A stretch of DNA of 64,000 nucleotides from Glandiceps talaboti (lineage: Eukaryota > Hemichordata > Enteropneusta > Spengelidae), in assembly GCF_964340395.1 (NCBI RefSeq), contig NC_135570.1:5540322-5604321 (forward strand), in the 5' to 3' direction. The notes beneath the pieces are model-generated. The model ran no database searches, was not told where the DNA came from, and saw only the letters and a list, made by a program, of their open reading frames with translations. The position numbers and the translations under genes were made by a program. This document shows, in pieces, positions 26,462 through 34,199 of the stretch (its first letter is position 1; the number at the start of each line of letters is the position of its first letter).

Positions 26462-29400
26462 CCACCACCACAACAACAACAACAACAACAACAACACAGT
26501 GGCCAATCCTTTGTAAACCTTCTCTCCTCTCATCTTCAACTGTATATGGACACTTACAAGAACTTGGTGGTCAAGCATATTAGCTAACATGCCACCCTGA
26601 CCCATTCAATAATCTTACTATTAGTCACATAGGTTTACTGCTACAGAATTCAGTTGATATGCATCTCTTTATATTTCAGTTAATTCAAGAGTTGTTAACT
26701 CAGCTTCCCAGTATGTTTAGTGGCAATAAAGAAACACAGAGTGCATTAGGACCAGCACTACAGTCAGCGTTAAAACTCATGGTAAGTATTTGCACAAAAT
26801 ACAAAGTTTTCACCGACTTTTTGTGGTCACTACGTAATTTTAGATAATTTCAGCCAGTCATAGTCCTGAATAAATGAATGATACTATCTATGCCTTGTTG
26901 GTCTACTGGTAAGATAGCTCTTAGACAAGAACCTGGGAGTGAATCGTGGGCCTTTAAATGCCTGCTTTGGATTAGGATTAAAAATCTAGGTAAGAAGAAG
27001 TTGTTTGACAGAGCTATAGAAAAATTTGGTCCAGGACAGAAGAGTGATCCGTGGGATTCAAACATGACCCTTTAATGTTGTTTCTATTGTGTTATTATTG
27101 TATTTGCAGAGTCCTATTGGTGGTCGTGTTACAGTGTTTCAATCTAGTTTACCCTCATATGGTCCAGGAGCCCTCAAATCCAGGGAAGACATGAGTCAAC
27201 GAACTAATTCCAAGGATATACCTAACCTTGGCCCAGCTACTGACTTCTACAAGAAGATGTCTCTAGACTGCTCTGCACAACAAATCTCGGTGGATCTCTT
27301 TCTTTTTGCAAATAACTACATTGATATTGCTTCCCTTTGTAAGTAGTTTGGACTGTTATAATGATATTTGTATTCTGTACATGTACATCACAATAACATA
27401 ATGTGTGAAGGTTTGAGAGGAGAGGAAACTGATATGTAATGTACTTTATGGGTGAGATCAATAGTTCAATGTAGGATAAAAAACTAAATTCTTATATGGG
27501 GGTGGGGTGGTGGGTTTGAGCCATTTTAGTCCTCACCCTACAAAAATGATTTTACTTTTAATGGATCGGTTTTGTACCCTGATAACAAATATTTCTAAAA
27601 AATGGCATTAAATTGAGAAATAGAATTTTTGCTATTGTAAATACATGACACTTAAATGAAGTAGTGTCAACAAAAAAACTATTTGTTCCTTGCTTTGTAA
27701 CACTACATACTGATTTGAAATTGATTGTGCTGTATGAAACGATTTCAATTTAGTTAGAAAGGGGTCGGGGAGTCTGAAGCCTAACTGAAAGAATTTTGAC
27801 ATTGGACTACTGATCTTGCCCATTACTTAAAATGTTTAGGAAATCTTAAAGTGGCCATATGGATGAGAATTTGGTATTTATTTTGGATTTTTATTTGATA
27901 AAACAGCTTCACTAAGTTTTTCTACTTGAAAAAATAATGTGAAATACCATATACCAAGTCCATGTTCATAACTCAATACATTGCAAAAAGATGCAAAAAG
28001 TGCAAAAAGTTTGTTATTGTACGTACAATAACAAACATTTTACACATTGTTTAATGTTTTGCCGTTTATTGAGTTGTGAATATAGACTTGGTATATGTTA
28101 TTTCACGTTATTTTGTCAAGTAGAAAAACTTAGTGAAGCTGTTGTATCAAATAAAAATCCAAAATGAATACCAAATTCTCATCCATATGGCCACTTTAAC
28201 AAAAAGGAACAAAAACATGACACATGTAAACAAAAATACTTCATTGTCATAATACTTGAAACTAACTATTCACACCATACCACATAACTGAAAATAAGTT
28301 TGTAGATAGTCTTAGTTACATGAAATCCCTATCACTGTTATGCCAAAACTCCTATGATACGTCAGTTTGATGCACCCTCATCGAAATTGGCCTGTGTGAA
28401 GTGATGGCAGATAGGGTGAGGAAACCACAACACAGTTTAATATAAAACATAATTATGAGAGAGAAAACACTTCTGTTTCAAATATAGCAAACATACTTAA
28501 AGTAGTAATGTGTTTGGTGTAATCCCGATATGTCGGAAATCAAACATATCCATGAATTGCTAACTTGTTTTGTGTGTCTGTTTCAGCATGTACCTGACAA
28601 GTCCTTGACTTAGCTTGTTCCCTTTTGGCATATGTGTGGGTCCAGTGGATCACTAACTTGTCTTATACATTACCTTCTAGCATGCGTGTCCAAATTTTCT
28701 GGTGGCTGTGTTTCGTATTACCCAGCATTCCATACAGTGCGGACACCGGCAGAAGTTGAGAGGTTTGAGAATGATTTCAGGAGATATATTACTAGGAAGA
28801 TAGGATTTGAAGCTGTTATGAGAATTAGATGTACTAAAGGTTTGTCTTCTACTTTGTTCTACTCAACTTGTTCGCATAAATTATACATGAAGTGCTTTAA
28901 AGCTGCACTAGCTGCAACTGATAAATATTTATTTTGAAACTTTTGTTATATATAATGACTTACTTGTAATATCATACACCCTGCACAGTATTGAATGATT
29001 TGTTTGTGAATGCAATTGTGCAACTATACACATAATATGGTGTAATAAATCCAATCAAATTGATTTTTTGGTCCATACCCTAAAATCAGTGGCACCAATA
29101 CAATCACGATTCAACCTGGTGCTGTACTACTTATGGATACAACTGACCCCTAATTTACATATAGTGTCTGATTATTCATACTTTAACAATTTTCAGTGAA
29201 TATATCTTTCGTTGTCAGATCGAAAAAAAATGATAACCCAGTAACAGCTAATGCAACTTTAATACATCATATGCCAGTTGTCTGAAAAACAAAAGATTGC
29301 ATAGTTTGTCCACTAGTAGTGCTGTTTGGATCCTTCTATTGAGATGGATGTTTAGAAGCTCTTATGCCATGGTCACAAGACCTTGAAAACTAACCAGTTA

Positions 29401-32400
29401 AAAAAGAATATGCATGGGGCCAATTAACATAAAGTATTAAGGTGAAGCACCCAACACATTACCATGTAATAGCTTGGTCATGGTCCTATTGAAAAATTAA
29501 AAAGGGAGCTGTCTTGTTTTCAAAGAAATCTAGTTTTATTTTTTCCATAGAATAAACTGTAGTATTTGATGGCTGTTTTGGATTCCAACATGGGTTGAAT
29601 TTGATATGTTGAAATCTATTTTAAAAATGTGTACGATGACCCCTGATCCCCCCCCCCCCCCCAAAAAAAAAAAAAATAAATAAAAAATAAATAAATAAAT
29701 AAATAATAATTAAAAAAAAAAAAAAAAAAAAAAAAATTAACTGAGAATGGGTTTTAATTTTCTTGAACAAAGTACATGTAACAGCGAAATTTAAGACTTA
29801 TTACTAAGGCACTTGCTGTGTCAGGTGAAAGCTTGCTATTTCAACTAACATGTATTTTTTTGGTGTTATATTTCTCAGGTCTTAGTATTCACACTTTCCA
29901 TGGTAATTTCTTTGTGAGATCAACTGACTTACTATCTCTACCCAATATCAACCCTGATGCTGGGTTTGCTATGCAAATGTCCATAGAGGATAATCTCAAC
30001 GACTCTCCACTAGCCTGCTTCCAGGCTGCATTGCTCTATACAAGTAGTAAAGGTAAGTGTATCCGTGTTCTCCCCAATTTTATAGATAGCAGGGCAGCTT
30101 GTTTGCATAAGTTATTCAAGTGATTTGCTTAACAATGCACCCTAGAAAATGAATTGCTGTTGCCTATAAAGTAGAGGTTTCTTCATTAGGGGCTTGGTGA
30201 ACAAGCTTGACACAAGCTCAGTTACACAGATGCACATGGAATTCATGTAAGCCCACATGGTATTTCATGTGTCCAGTTTAGTGTACAAAAACATGACGGA
30301 CGTGATGATCTGTTTACTTTCGTATAACACATTGAAAGAACAATCGCCAAATCAACATCAAACACTGGTGCTAAAATTAATGCATAGTGGTTGACCAGTA
30401 ATGGACGGTGGTGAACCAGAAAGCAGGGCAGGAGTGCCATGTGAAAAACCCATAGGGAGGACACTTTGTGGACTTTGATACTAGATATTTGTGCCACTGT
30501 TAACGTGATTCAGTTACCATATAAATTATCCACCTTCCCATTGACTAAATTTATTCCCAGTCCATAATAGCACTACCTTTCTAAGGTATACATAAACTTT
30601 AACATCATGTTCCAAACTACAAGTCGGCACACCTGTGAAATATCCCTTGCACTTTATCATACACCGCCCAAAATGTATCCCGACCCTCTTTTGGTTACAT
30701 ACTCCATTATTGTGAATTATGGGAATGTCATCTGGGAAGACTTGTTCATCTGGAGTCCATTTCACACAGACATCCTTCATAGTCTCTGTCCATTATATCC
30801 GAGAGGAAATATCCTCTTCTACCTTGTTCAATAAATCCATTTTATAACAATTGAAATGTCTCCCTCTATAGGTGAGAGGCGTATCCGGGTACACACGCTA
30901 TGTCTACCAGTAACAAACCAACTTTCTGAGGTGTATGCAGGTGCAGACGTACAAGGCATAGTTTCTCTGTTATCAAGAATGGGTAAGTTTGGCCATAAAC
31001 ATGACTGTATATTTTGAGTTAGTTTGATTTCTGTGTATAAAATGAATTGCTGTTGCCTCTAAAGTAGAGGTTCAGTAGAATACCATAGCCTGTTTCAAAA
31101 CCAATCAACCTCCATATTAAATGTGTGACTTTTTATGATTGACAGCTGTTGATAGGACACTTACTGCAACCATAGTTGATGCCAGAGATGCCTTGGTCAA
31201 TGTGTGTATAGACTCCCTAAGTCAGTTCAAATCAACGCTATCTAGTGGTCAAGCTGGTGTTGGATTGATGTGTCCCAACTCACTTCGACTACTACCACTG
31301 TATACACTAGCAATGCTGAAATGTGTAAGTATCCATACACCTTGCACTGAATGTGATTGGTACTTTGCATCAAGTTTGAAAATGTTGTGCTTGCAACATA
31401 TAGTTGTGAATTACAGTCGAACTTTTGGCTCCAGATTACATTTGATTTTAGGTCTACATAACTGTGTCTAATGAAATACCATTTATAAATACGGTACTAT
31501 GTTTAACACTTTTAACTCAATTTTTGACAAGAATATGCCAATCATTTATAGTTGTTTTGAGAGAGATGGAATCGAACTGAAATGTACATACCGATGTTGG
31601 TAGATTACTAGAATTGAGTTCTAACATTTATATATATTACATCAAATTATGCATTCATTGTCATTTCTTGTATCCCCATAGACTGCATTCAAGCTGAGCA
31701 GTTCCGTACGCCTTGATGAAAGAGTGTTTGCAATGGATATGTTGAAATATCAACCTATGATGTATGCAATGTTGATGTTACATCCTACACTCTACGCAGT
31801 ACATGAATTAACAGATGAGGTAAGAAGGGCACTCAAAGGTTAGAGATTCAATCTGCCAACTGTCTGGCAGAGTTATAGAAAAAGTTGGTGCAGAACAAAA
31901 GAATGGTCCAATAAGCCGTTGTCATCTCGTGGCAGATCTCACGAGATCCTGTGTGAGCCATTGCATCCATAGCAACCACGTGAGGGCGGTCAAGCTGAAA
32001 GTGTCAAACGCTTAGCAACACTGTTGTTCTCAATGTCATCACACTTTGCCATGGCGAAAGCTTAACCACGACCATGTGTTTGACAACCATTGTTGCTAGG
32101 CATATTTGCATATCGCGCGAGATCTGCAACGAGATGTAAAATCCCTTATTTCTTATAGGTCACTGATAGATAACACAATCAGTGAGAATCAGGGATCAAA
32201 ATCCCGGTCTTTAAAAGTTCCTAATCCTGCCACAGCCATAAAGTTTAATAGTCTGATAGTACTGTAATTTTAATAGTACTGGATGCCATCAAAAACATGC
32301 ACTGGTCTCTTAACAAAAATACAAACATGGTGGAAGGTTAATATAATCCACCAATCAGAATGAGATTAATCCACTATCTAACAGGGGTATTTGTTTGTAC

Positions 32401-33869
32401 ACAAAAACTACAAGCTGAGCAAAGGTCAAGCACTGATAAAAGGTTATGGCTCTGACAGGATTAGGATGAATTCCGTTGCTAACATTTTCTTGGTGATGAC
32501 AATTTCTTGGTTGTGATGTTTAAGGTAGAACGTGCCTCCAGGACAAATTTCCCTCAAAAGCTCTCCAAACTTTGCCTTGTGGAAGCTAGCTTCTGGTCCA
32601 TTTGAAATAATTAAAGAAACTTGGCAGTCCACAGTCTTCTTTCAAGGAAATTGATAATCTTTCATTTTCCCAGCAATGTTAGCAAAGTATTTGGCGGCCA
32701 TATTGGATTCTAAACTGACTAAATTTTGATAACATTTTGACCTCTATTTCAAAACTTTGTATGGTGACCCCTGATTTTTTTTCTTGATTTTAACTGAGAA
32801 TAGGTTGGAGTTTTGATGAACAAAGTAAAAGCAAAAGTTTGAAAAGTTTATTTCCAAGGTGCATTTCACATTAATATTATTAATACATTGTTATTTTCTA
32901 CTTTTACAGGGTGCCATATCTCATGATGATCAAACTGTTCCTCAACCTGCAATTCTATCACTTTCATCAGAACACCTCTTTAAGAATGGTGCTTATTTGA
33001 TGGATAAAGGGGATGCCTTGTACTTATACATCAATAGAGATATCTCTCCTAACTTTGTACAGTCAGTTCTTGATGTGCCAGACTTCCAGTCAATACCAGA
33101 ACCAATGGTAAGTCTTTCATCTAAGCAAGTCTTTGCAAGATTTTTAAATCTATACTCCTGTGGCTAGCAATTCTCACAGTTATCAAGTATTTTTCAGGTT
33201 GAAGCAAGGACTTAAAATTCCTACATGAAATGTGATTTTTTTGCAAACCTTAGGTCAAAATACATCCCGCAATATTTCTATGAGCCGCCATCTTTTGAAA
33301 AGTTTACTCAACTGTCATCATTCGATCCAACGAATAAATTGCAGAGACTTACAACCTTTATGTATCACTCATTAAAAATCAGGTCAGAAGCAAATAATTT
33401 AATGGAATTGTAACATATTTTGGGTTAATATGTAAGTTTGTAATTGTATTTTGGGCCTGTGGCCTTTGACTACAATAAAGTGACTGTATGTAAATCTGTA
33501 CTCAATTCATTCATCTGGTACGTGAAGAGAAACCCACATGTATATTTTGTTGTGTTAGTTGCTAGCACATTGATTGTTCTATGTATTTATTTGATCACTC
33601 TCCTTACAAACAAATTCTTTAACCACAAAGAAACGTTGCAATGATGGGTGCAACTTCATGAAATACTGAAAGCCGTTGATAATAATCATCTTTGTTATAT
33701 GCTTACATTTACAGCATGAATTACCTGAGTTGGAGAATCCTGTATCTGACAGACTTCGTAACTTTGTCCAGTATCTCGAAGAAAAACGACCTTTCCATGC
33801 ACCATTGCATGTCATCAGGTGAGATTATTGATTCAGTTATGGCATGGGTTGTGTATATTGTGTGGATAT

Positions 33870-33900
<31 letters not shown>

Positions 33901-33923
33901 CTGTGTCTGTGTGTGTGTGTGTG

Positions 33924-33966
<43 letters not shown>

Positions 33967-34199
33967 GTGCCTGTGTGTGTGTGTGATAAATTAATATACT
34001 ACTACAATACAAAATTGACAGTATAGTGCATGTGCACTAGGCAAGAAGACATTTTTGATAAACTTGTTTTGTTTTCATTTACAGAGAGGATAGTCGACTA
34101 AGGATTCTCTTCCTGCGTCATCTGGTTGAAGACCGATCTGAATCAGTTATGTCTTATTACGAATTCCTTCAACATATACAGAAGGAAGTCGGGAAGTGA
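7102..34199 (+). CDS. SEC24A/B: SEC24A/B-type COPII cargo adaptor, 22 coding exons (whole gene)
   Basis: SEC24 pairs with SEC23 in the inner COPII coat and selects cargo at ER exit sites. Exons: 7102-7198, 10377-11039, 12147-12248, 17979-17999, 19141-19236, 19953-20737, 21346-21548, 22516-22618, 23525-23651, 24115-24224, 24934-25165, 25571-25626, 26680-26781, 27110-27338, 28681-28839, 29879-30052, 30872-30982, 31146-31324, 31682-31819, 32910-33107, 33715-33818, 34085-34199. All introns are GT-AG and phases agree throughout, giving 1,367 residues plus stop. Residues 1 to about 590 are a Pro/Gly/Gln-rich tail. The zinc finger uses Cys703, 706, 724 and 727. Trunk, beta-sandwich, helical and gelsolin-like regions follow to the C-terminus. 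Signature strings include RCRSCRTYINPF, RKIGFEAVMRIRCTKG and HTFHGNFFVRSTDLLSLPN. The core resembles vertebrate SEC24A/B more than C/D. The tail is longer than in human SEC24A. Confidence 0.95.
8526..8802. repeat. Perfect 24-bp inverted repeat plus direct repeat, SEC24 intron 1
   Basis: The 24 bases at 8526-8549 (core CCCCATTGAGTTTGTATG) recur exactly in reverse complement at 8779-8802. Each arm is followed by a copy of CAGAATCATTG-ACAACTGTGGTT in direct orientation. A short (AAT)n run lies inside. This looks like a rearranged or nested mobile element; the family is unknown. Confidence 0.8.
9905..10170 (+). repeat. Dispersed repeat, copy 1 (SEC24 intron 1)
   Basis: Contains GACTCTATG-GGGTA and CTCCCTTTCTGTTA-CAGG followed by CC-CAGCCTTAGCA-like sequence. 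A same-orientation copy lies at 41150-41320 and a reversed, locally tandem version at 19340-19740. Confidence 0.65.
10377..11039 (+). CDS. SEC24A/B: SEC24 exon 2, Pro/Gly/Gln-rich tail
   Basis: 663 nt, phase 1 to 1, encoding about 221 low-complexity residues with repeated PGMGPPP- and SQP-type motifs. Acceptor TTGTAG|GT, donor TCAG|GTAAGA. It corresponds to the disordered N-terminal region of SEC24A/B, which diverges rapidly between species. Reading past the donor adds 23 residues before a stop, so a truncated intron-retention form is possible but unproven. Confidence 0.9.
12147..12248 (+). CDS. SEC24A/B: SEC24 exon 3
   Basis: 102 nt, phase 1 to 1, acceptor TTCTAG and donor TCAG|GTACTT. Encodes 34 residues around LELPPPFKQFQ and NHSNVPSPCG. 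Its length is a multiple of three with matched phases, so skipping would keep the frame. Confidence 0.85.
13796..13877 (+). repeat. G-rich cluster, SEC24 intron 3
   Basis: Many runs of three to six G separated by one or two T/A bases (for example GGTGGGGGTGGGGGGTGG) on the sense strand. The density is enough for G-quadruplex formation in DNA or the nascent transcript. No function is shown by the sequence. Confidence 0.8.
14765..15040 (+). repeat. Minisatellite, about 50-57 bp unit, SEC24 intron 3
   Basis: Five to six imperfect copies of a unit containing CATGGGTAGCCTGGAACCAT, GTCTATT-CAAGACA and CAGGTCTTTC. A diverged copy lies upstream near 14667. The open frames here, repeating VAWNHVY or GSLEPCLF, come from the repeat and are not a gene. 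Confidence 0.9.
15535..15566 (+). promoter_or_regulatory. Array of five nuclear-receptor-like half-sites, SEC24 intron 3
   Basis: AGGTCA-A-AGGTCA, GGGTCA-A-AGGTCA, GGGTCA: five half-sites, alternating spacers of one and zero bases. DR1 spacing is the kind bound by HNF4/RXR-type receptors. It may equally be a two-unit 13-bp tandem repeat with no role. Confidence 0.35.
17979..17999 (+). CDS. SEC24A/B: SEC24 exon 4, 21-nt microexon
   Basis: Follows a strong pyrimidine tract ending CTCTTGCAG and ends at TCAT|GTAAGT. It adds seven residues (about AAVNGVS), phase 1 to 1. Joining exon 3 directly to exon 5 also stays in frame, so it is likely a cassette exon. No known domain depends on it. Confidence 0.7.
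18588..18936. mobile_element. Foldback MITE (GTGGCCATAT family), copy A in SEC24 intron 4
   Basis: The element reads AAGTGGCCATATGGATGA at the left and the complementary form CATCCATATGGCCACTT at the right. The two halves pair almost along their whole length (for example GGATTTTTAATTTATAAAAC and its complement). It is preceded by TTAA; the right flank TCTA is a mutated or different site. It carries no coding capacity. Confidence 0.88.
19141..19236 (+). CDS. SEC24A/B: SEC24 exon 5
   Basis: 96 nt, phase 1 to 1, acceptor TTTTAG and donor TTTG|GTAAGT. Encodes PPSARSSAAPSPIPTGRFDA and a following GGTPYNPNFG-like stretch. Confidence 0.88.
19340..19740 (-). repeat. Locally tandem dispersed repeat, SEC24 intron 5
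   Basis: About four degenerate units of roughly 100 bp, each with GGGAAC-CC-GTAA, GACAGAAAGGG and GGCAT-CACATAGTT-CCCATAC. The unit is the reverse complement of the repeat at 9905-10170 and 41150-41320. A run of about 15 G lies at 19380. Confidence 0.7.
19953..20737 (+). CDS. SEC24A/B: SEC24 exon 6 with coding minisatellite
   Basis: 785 nt, phase 1 in and phase 0 out, donor CCA|GTGAGT. The core is a tandem repeat of GPPMGPPGTQT (33 nt per unit, about six copies, near 20204-20401), followed by GPPS- and PSSQPM-type units of about 24 nt up to about 20550. Acceptor and donor agree with neighbouring phases. Reading past the donor meets a stop at 20765. Confidence 0.92.
20204..20550 (+). repeat. 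Coding minisatellite inside SEC24 exon 6
   Basis: Near-identical 33-nt units (GPPMGPPGTQT), about six, pass into 24-nt units (GPPSGPPM, GPPSSQPM). All units are multiples of three, so copy-number change keeps the frame. Differences between units are mostly synonymous, for example GGG versus GGT and GGA TCA versus GGA ACA. Confidence 0.93.
21025..21300 (+). repeat. Degenerate tandem repeat, SEC24 intron 6
   Basis: Four to five diverged units of about 55-60 bp with GGGGAGAACCC, CTATGAAGGCCTG and TTAGGTGAAATCA. No coding potential. Confidence 0.7.
21346..21548 (+). CDS. SEC24A/B: SEC24 exon 7, start of the conserved core
   Basis: Phase 0 in, phase 2 out. Encodes the RPINLLQNRHVLLSTP region that precedes the zinc finger in SEC24A/B, ending KLVCNPE. 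Low complexity gives way to conserved sequence within this exon. Confidence 0.93.
22516..22618 (+). CDS. SEC24A/B: SEC24 exon 8
   Basis: 103 nt, phase 2 in and 0 out. Encodes IFRTTLSSIPQTQQLLNKSK and GILIHPFKDLT, matching the SEC24A/B segment just before the zinc finger. Confidence 0.94.
22740..23060 (+). mobile_element. Dispersed repeat (TTCCCCAAT/GACCTAAGG family), SEC24 intron 8
   Basis: Shares GCTGAATG-AGAAAAAT, TTTGATTCATATTT-GA-CAC and GTTGTCGTGATGTAGAACGA with 23690-23990 in the next intron and with copies near 44690, 55720 and 59210. An outer inverted arm around CATGACCTAAGG suggests a DNA-transposon derivative. No protein remains. Confidence 0.7.
23525..23651 (+). CDS. SEC24A/B: SEC24 exon 9, zinc finger
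   Basis: Encodes VRCRSCRTYINPF and WKCNLCYRIND, the four-cysteine zinc finger (CX2C...CX2C). Phase 0 in, phase 1 out. The introns on both sides carry same-orientation copies of one repeat family (22740-23060 and 23690-23990). Confidence 0.96.
23690..23990 (+). mobile_element. Same dispersed family, SEC24 intron 9
   Basis: Aligns along most of its length with 22740-23060 and ends in GTTGTCGTGATGTAGAACGA and CATGCATGGTA. The two copies flank the zinc-finger exon in the same orientation. Confidence 0.7.
24115..24224 (+). CDS. SEC24A/B: SEC24 exon 10
   Basis: 110 nt, phase 1 in and 0 out. Encodes PDEFNFDPVTRTYGEPQRRP and the SATIEFIAPSEYM stretch that leads into the trunk domain. Confidence 0.94.
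24934..25165 (+). CDS. SEC24A/B: SEC24 exon 11, trunk (vWA-like)
   Basis: Encodes the start of the trunk domain: RPPQPATYLFMFDV, LDKLPGDARTMIGFVTFDS and HFYNLQEGLS. Phase 0 in, phase 1 out. Confidence 0.96.
25571..25626 (+). CDS. SEC24A/B: SEC24 exon 12
   Basis: 56 nt, phase 1 in and 0 out. Encodes DIFLPCPNDLLVNLQESKE of the trunk domain. Confidence 0.94.
25826..26200. repeat. Foldback structure with duplicated arms, SEC24 intron 12
   Basis: The left side holds two direct copies of ACAACCCATAAC-CCAAAGTA with TTATAGCATCCATATCAAGTA. The right side holds two 68-bp copies of GAATGCTATAAACAAGTGTA followed by GCCCATAGAGAAAGTGC, the diverged reverse complement. AGTATACTGTTTCA and TGAAACAGTATACT close the inner stem around a 50-60 base loop. 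Confidence 0.75.
26407..26498. repeat. (CAA)n/(ACC)n microsatellite, SEC24 intron 12
   Basis: About 30 trinucleotide units with a short CCA interruption. The poly-Asn/Thr and poly-Cys frames through it are artefacts. Confidence 0.95.
26680..26781 (+). CDS. SEC24A/B: SEC24 exon 13
   Basis: 102 nt, phase 0 to 0. Encodes LIQELLTQLPSMF and ETQSALGPALQSALKLM of the trunk. Confidence 0.95.
26883..27078 (+). mobile_element. tRNA-related SINE-like repeat, copy 2 (SEC24 intron 13)
   Basis: TTGGTCTACTGGTAAGATAG resembles an A-box region, and GAACCTGGGAGTGAATC a B box, at tRNA-like spacing. A block like GACAGAGCTATAGAAAAA follows, shared with 2690 and 31862. A second B-box-like GTGGGATTCAAAC ends the element. 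Confidence 0.6.
27110..27338 (+). CDS. SEC24A/B: SEC24 exon 14
   Basis: Encodes SPIGGRVTVFQSSLPSYGPG, GPATDFYKKMSLDCS and the SVDLFLFANNYIDIASL trunk strand. Phase 0 in, phase 1 out. Confidence 0.96.
27850..28197. mobile_element. Foldback MITE (GTGGCCATAT family), copy B in SEC24 intron 14
   Basis: TTAA-AGTGGCCATATGGATGAG at the left and CATCCATATGGCCACT-TTAA at the right, so the element is flanked by a perfect TTAA duplication. The two halves are nearly complementary, with a central region around GTACGTACAATAACAAAC. Non-coding, about 345 bp. Confidence 0.9.
28681..28839 (+). CDS. SEC24A/B: SEC24 exon 15
   Basis: 159 nt, phase 1 to 1. Encodes SKFSGGCVSYYPAFH and the near-invariant RKIGFEAVMRIRCTK at the trunk/beta-sandwich join. 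The acceptor is CCTTCTAG. Confidence 0.96.
29879..30052 (+). CDS. SEC24A/B: SEC24 exon 16, beta-sandwich
   Basis: 174 nt, phase 1 to 1. Encodes SIHTFHGNFFVRSTDLLSLP, NPDAGFAMQMS and QAALLYTSSK, diagnostic of the beta-sandwich region. Confidence 0.97.
30872..30982 (+). CDS. SEC24A/B: SEC24 exon 17
   Basis: 111 nt, phase 1 to 1. Encodes GERRIRVHTLCLPV and YAGADVQGIVSLLSRM, completing the sandwich and entering the helical domain. Confidence 0.96.
31146..31324 (+). CDS. SEC24A/B: SEC24 exon 18, helical domain
   Basis: Encodes AVDRTLTATIVDARDALVNV and PNSLRLLPLYTLAMLKC. Phase 1 in and 0 out, donor TGT|GTAAGT. Confidence 0.96.
31682..31819 (+). CDS. SEC24A/B: SEC24 exon 19
   Basis: 138 nt, phase 0 to 0. 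Encodes SSVRLDERVFAMDMLKYQP and HPTLYAVHELTDE, matching the helical to gelsolin-like transition. Confidence 0.95.
31850..32225 (+). mobile_element. tRNA-related SINE-like repeat, copy 3, split by a foldback element
   Basis: The left part holds GGCAGAGTTATAGAAAAAG and GCAGAACAAAAGAATGGTCC; the right part holds the B-box-like GGGATCAAAATCCC and GGTCTTTAAA. The order matches the copy at 2690. The 214-bp foldback at 31923-32136 sits between the parts. Confidence 0.55.
31923..32136. mobile_element. Foldback element inserted in SINE-like repeat
   Basis: Begins CATCTCGTGGCAGATCTCAC and ends with the near-complement GCGAGATCTGCAACGAGATG. An inner pair, GTCAAACGCTTAGCAACA and its diverged complement, also pairs in part. 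It has higher G+C than its surroundings and no coding capacity. Confidence 0.75.
32520..32835 (-). repeat. Dispersed repeat, SEC24 intron 19
   Basis: Contains AAAGCTCTCCAAACTTTGCC, a GGC-GCCATATTGGATTC block and AACTGAGAATAGG. It is the reverse complement of 35683-36000, and partial copies lie near 29480, 43950 and 45760. Confidence 0.65.
32910..33107 (+). CDS. SEC24A/B: SEC24 exon 20, gelsolin-like domain
   Basis: 198 nt, phase 0 to 0. Encodes GAISHDDQTVPQPAILSLSS, KNGAYLMDKGDALYLYINRD and FQSIPEPM. Confidence 0.95.
33715..33818 (+). CDS. SEC24A/B: SEC24 exon 21
   Basis: 104 nt, phase 0 in and 2 out. Encodes HELPELENPVSDRLRNFVQY and LHVI of the gelsolin-like domain. Confidence 0.94.
33873..33985. 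repeat. (TG)n-(TCTG)n microsatellite, SEC24 intron 21
   Basis: Alternating TG and TCTG runs on the sense strand, about 100 bases upstream of the last exon. Such runs can influence splicing, but nothing here proves it. Confidence 0.95.
34085..34199 (+). CDS. SEC24A/B: SEC24 exon 22 (stop codon)
   Basis: Final 115 nt, encoding EDSRLRILFLRHLVEDRSES and SYYEFLQHIQKEVGK, then TGA at 34197-34199. The ending matches the SEC24 C-terminus. Confidence 0.96.

Noticed and set aside
30243-30840. Cysteine-containing - strand frame (LEHDVKVYVYLRK region) and overlapping + frame in SEC24 intron 16
   Set aside because: Both strands are open by chance and I recognise no family. A decayed transposon frame is possible but not supported.
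33225-33644. Exon-like stretch with acceptor and donor look-alikes, and a frame with a hydrophobic segment, in SEC24 intron 20
   Set aside because: Exons 20 and 21 join in phase without it, and it has no similarity to SEC24.
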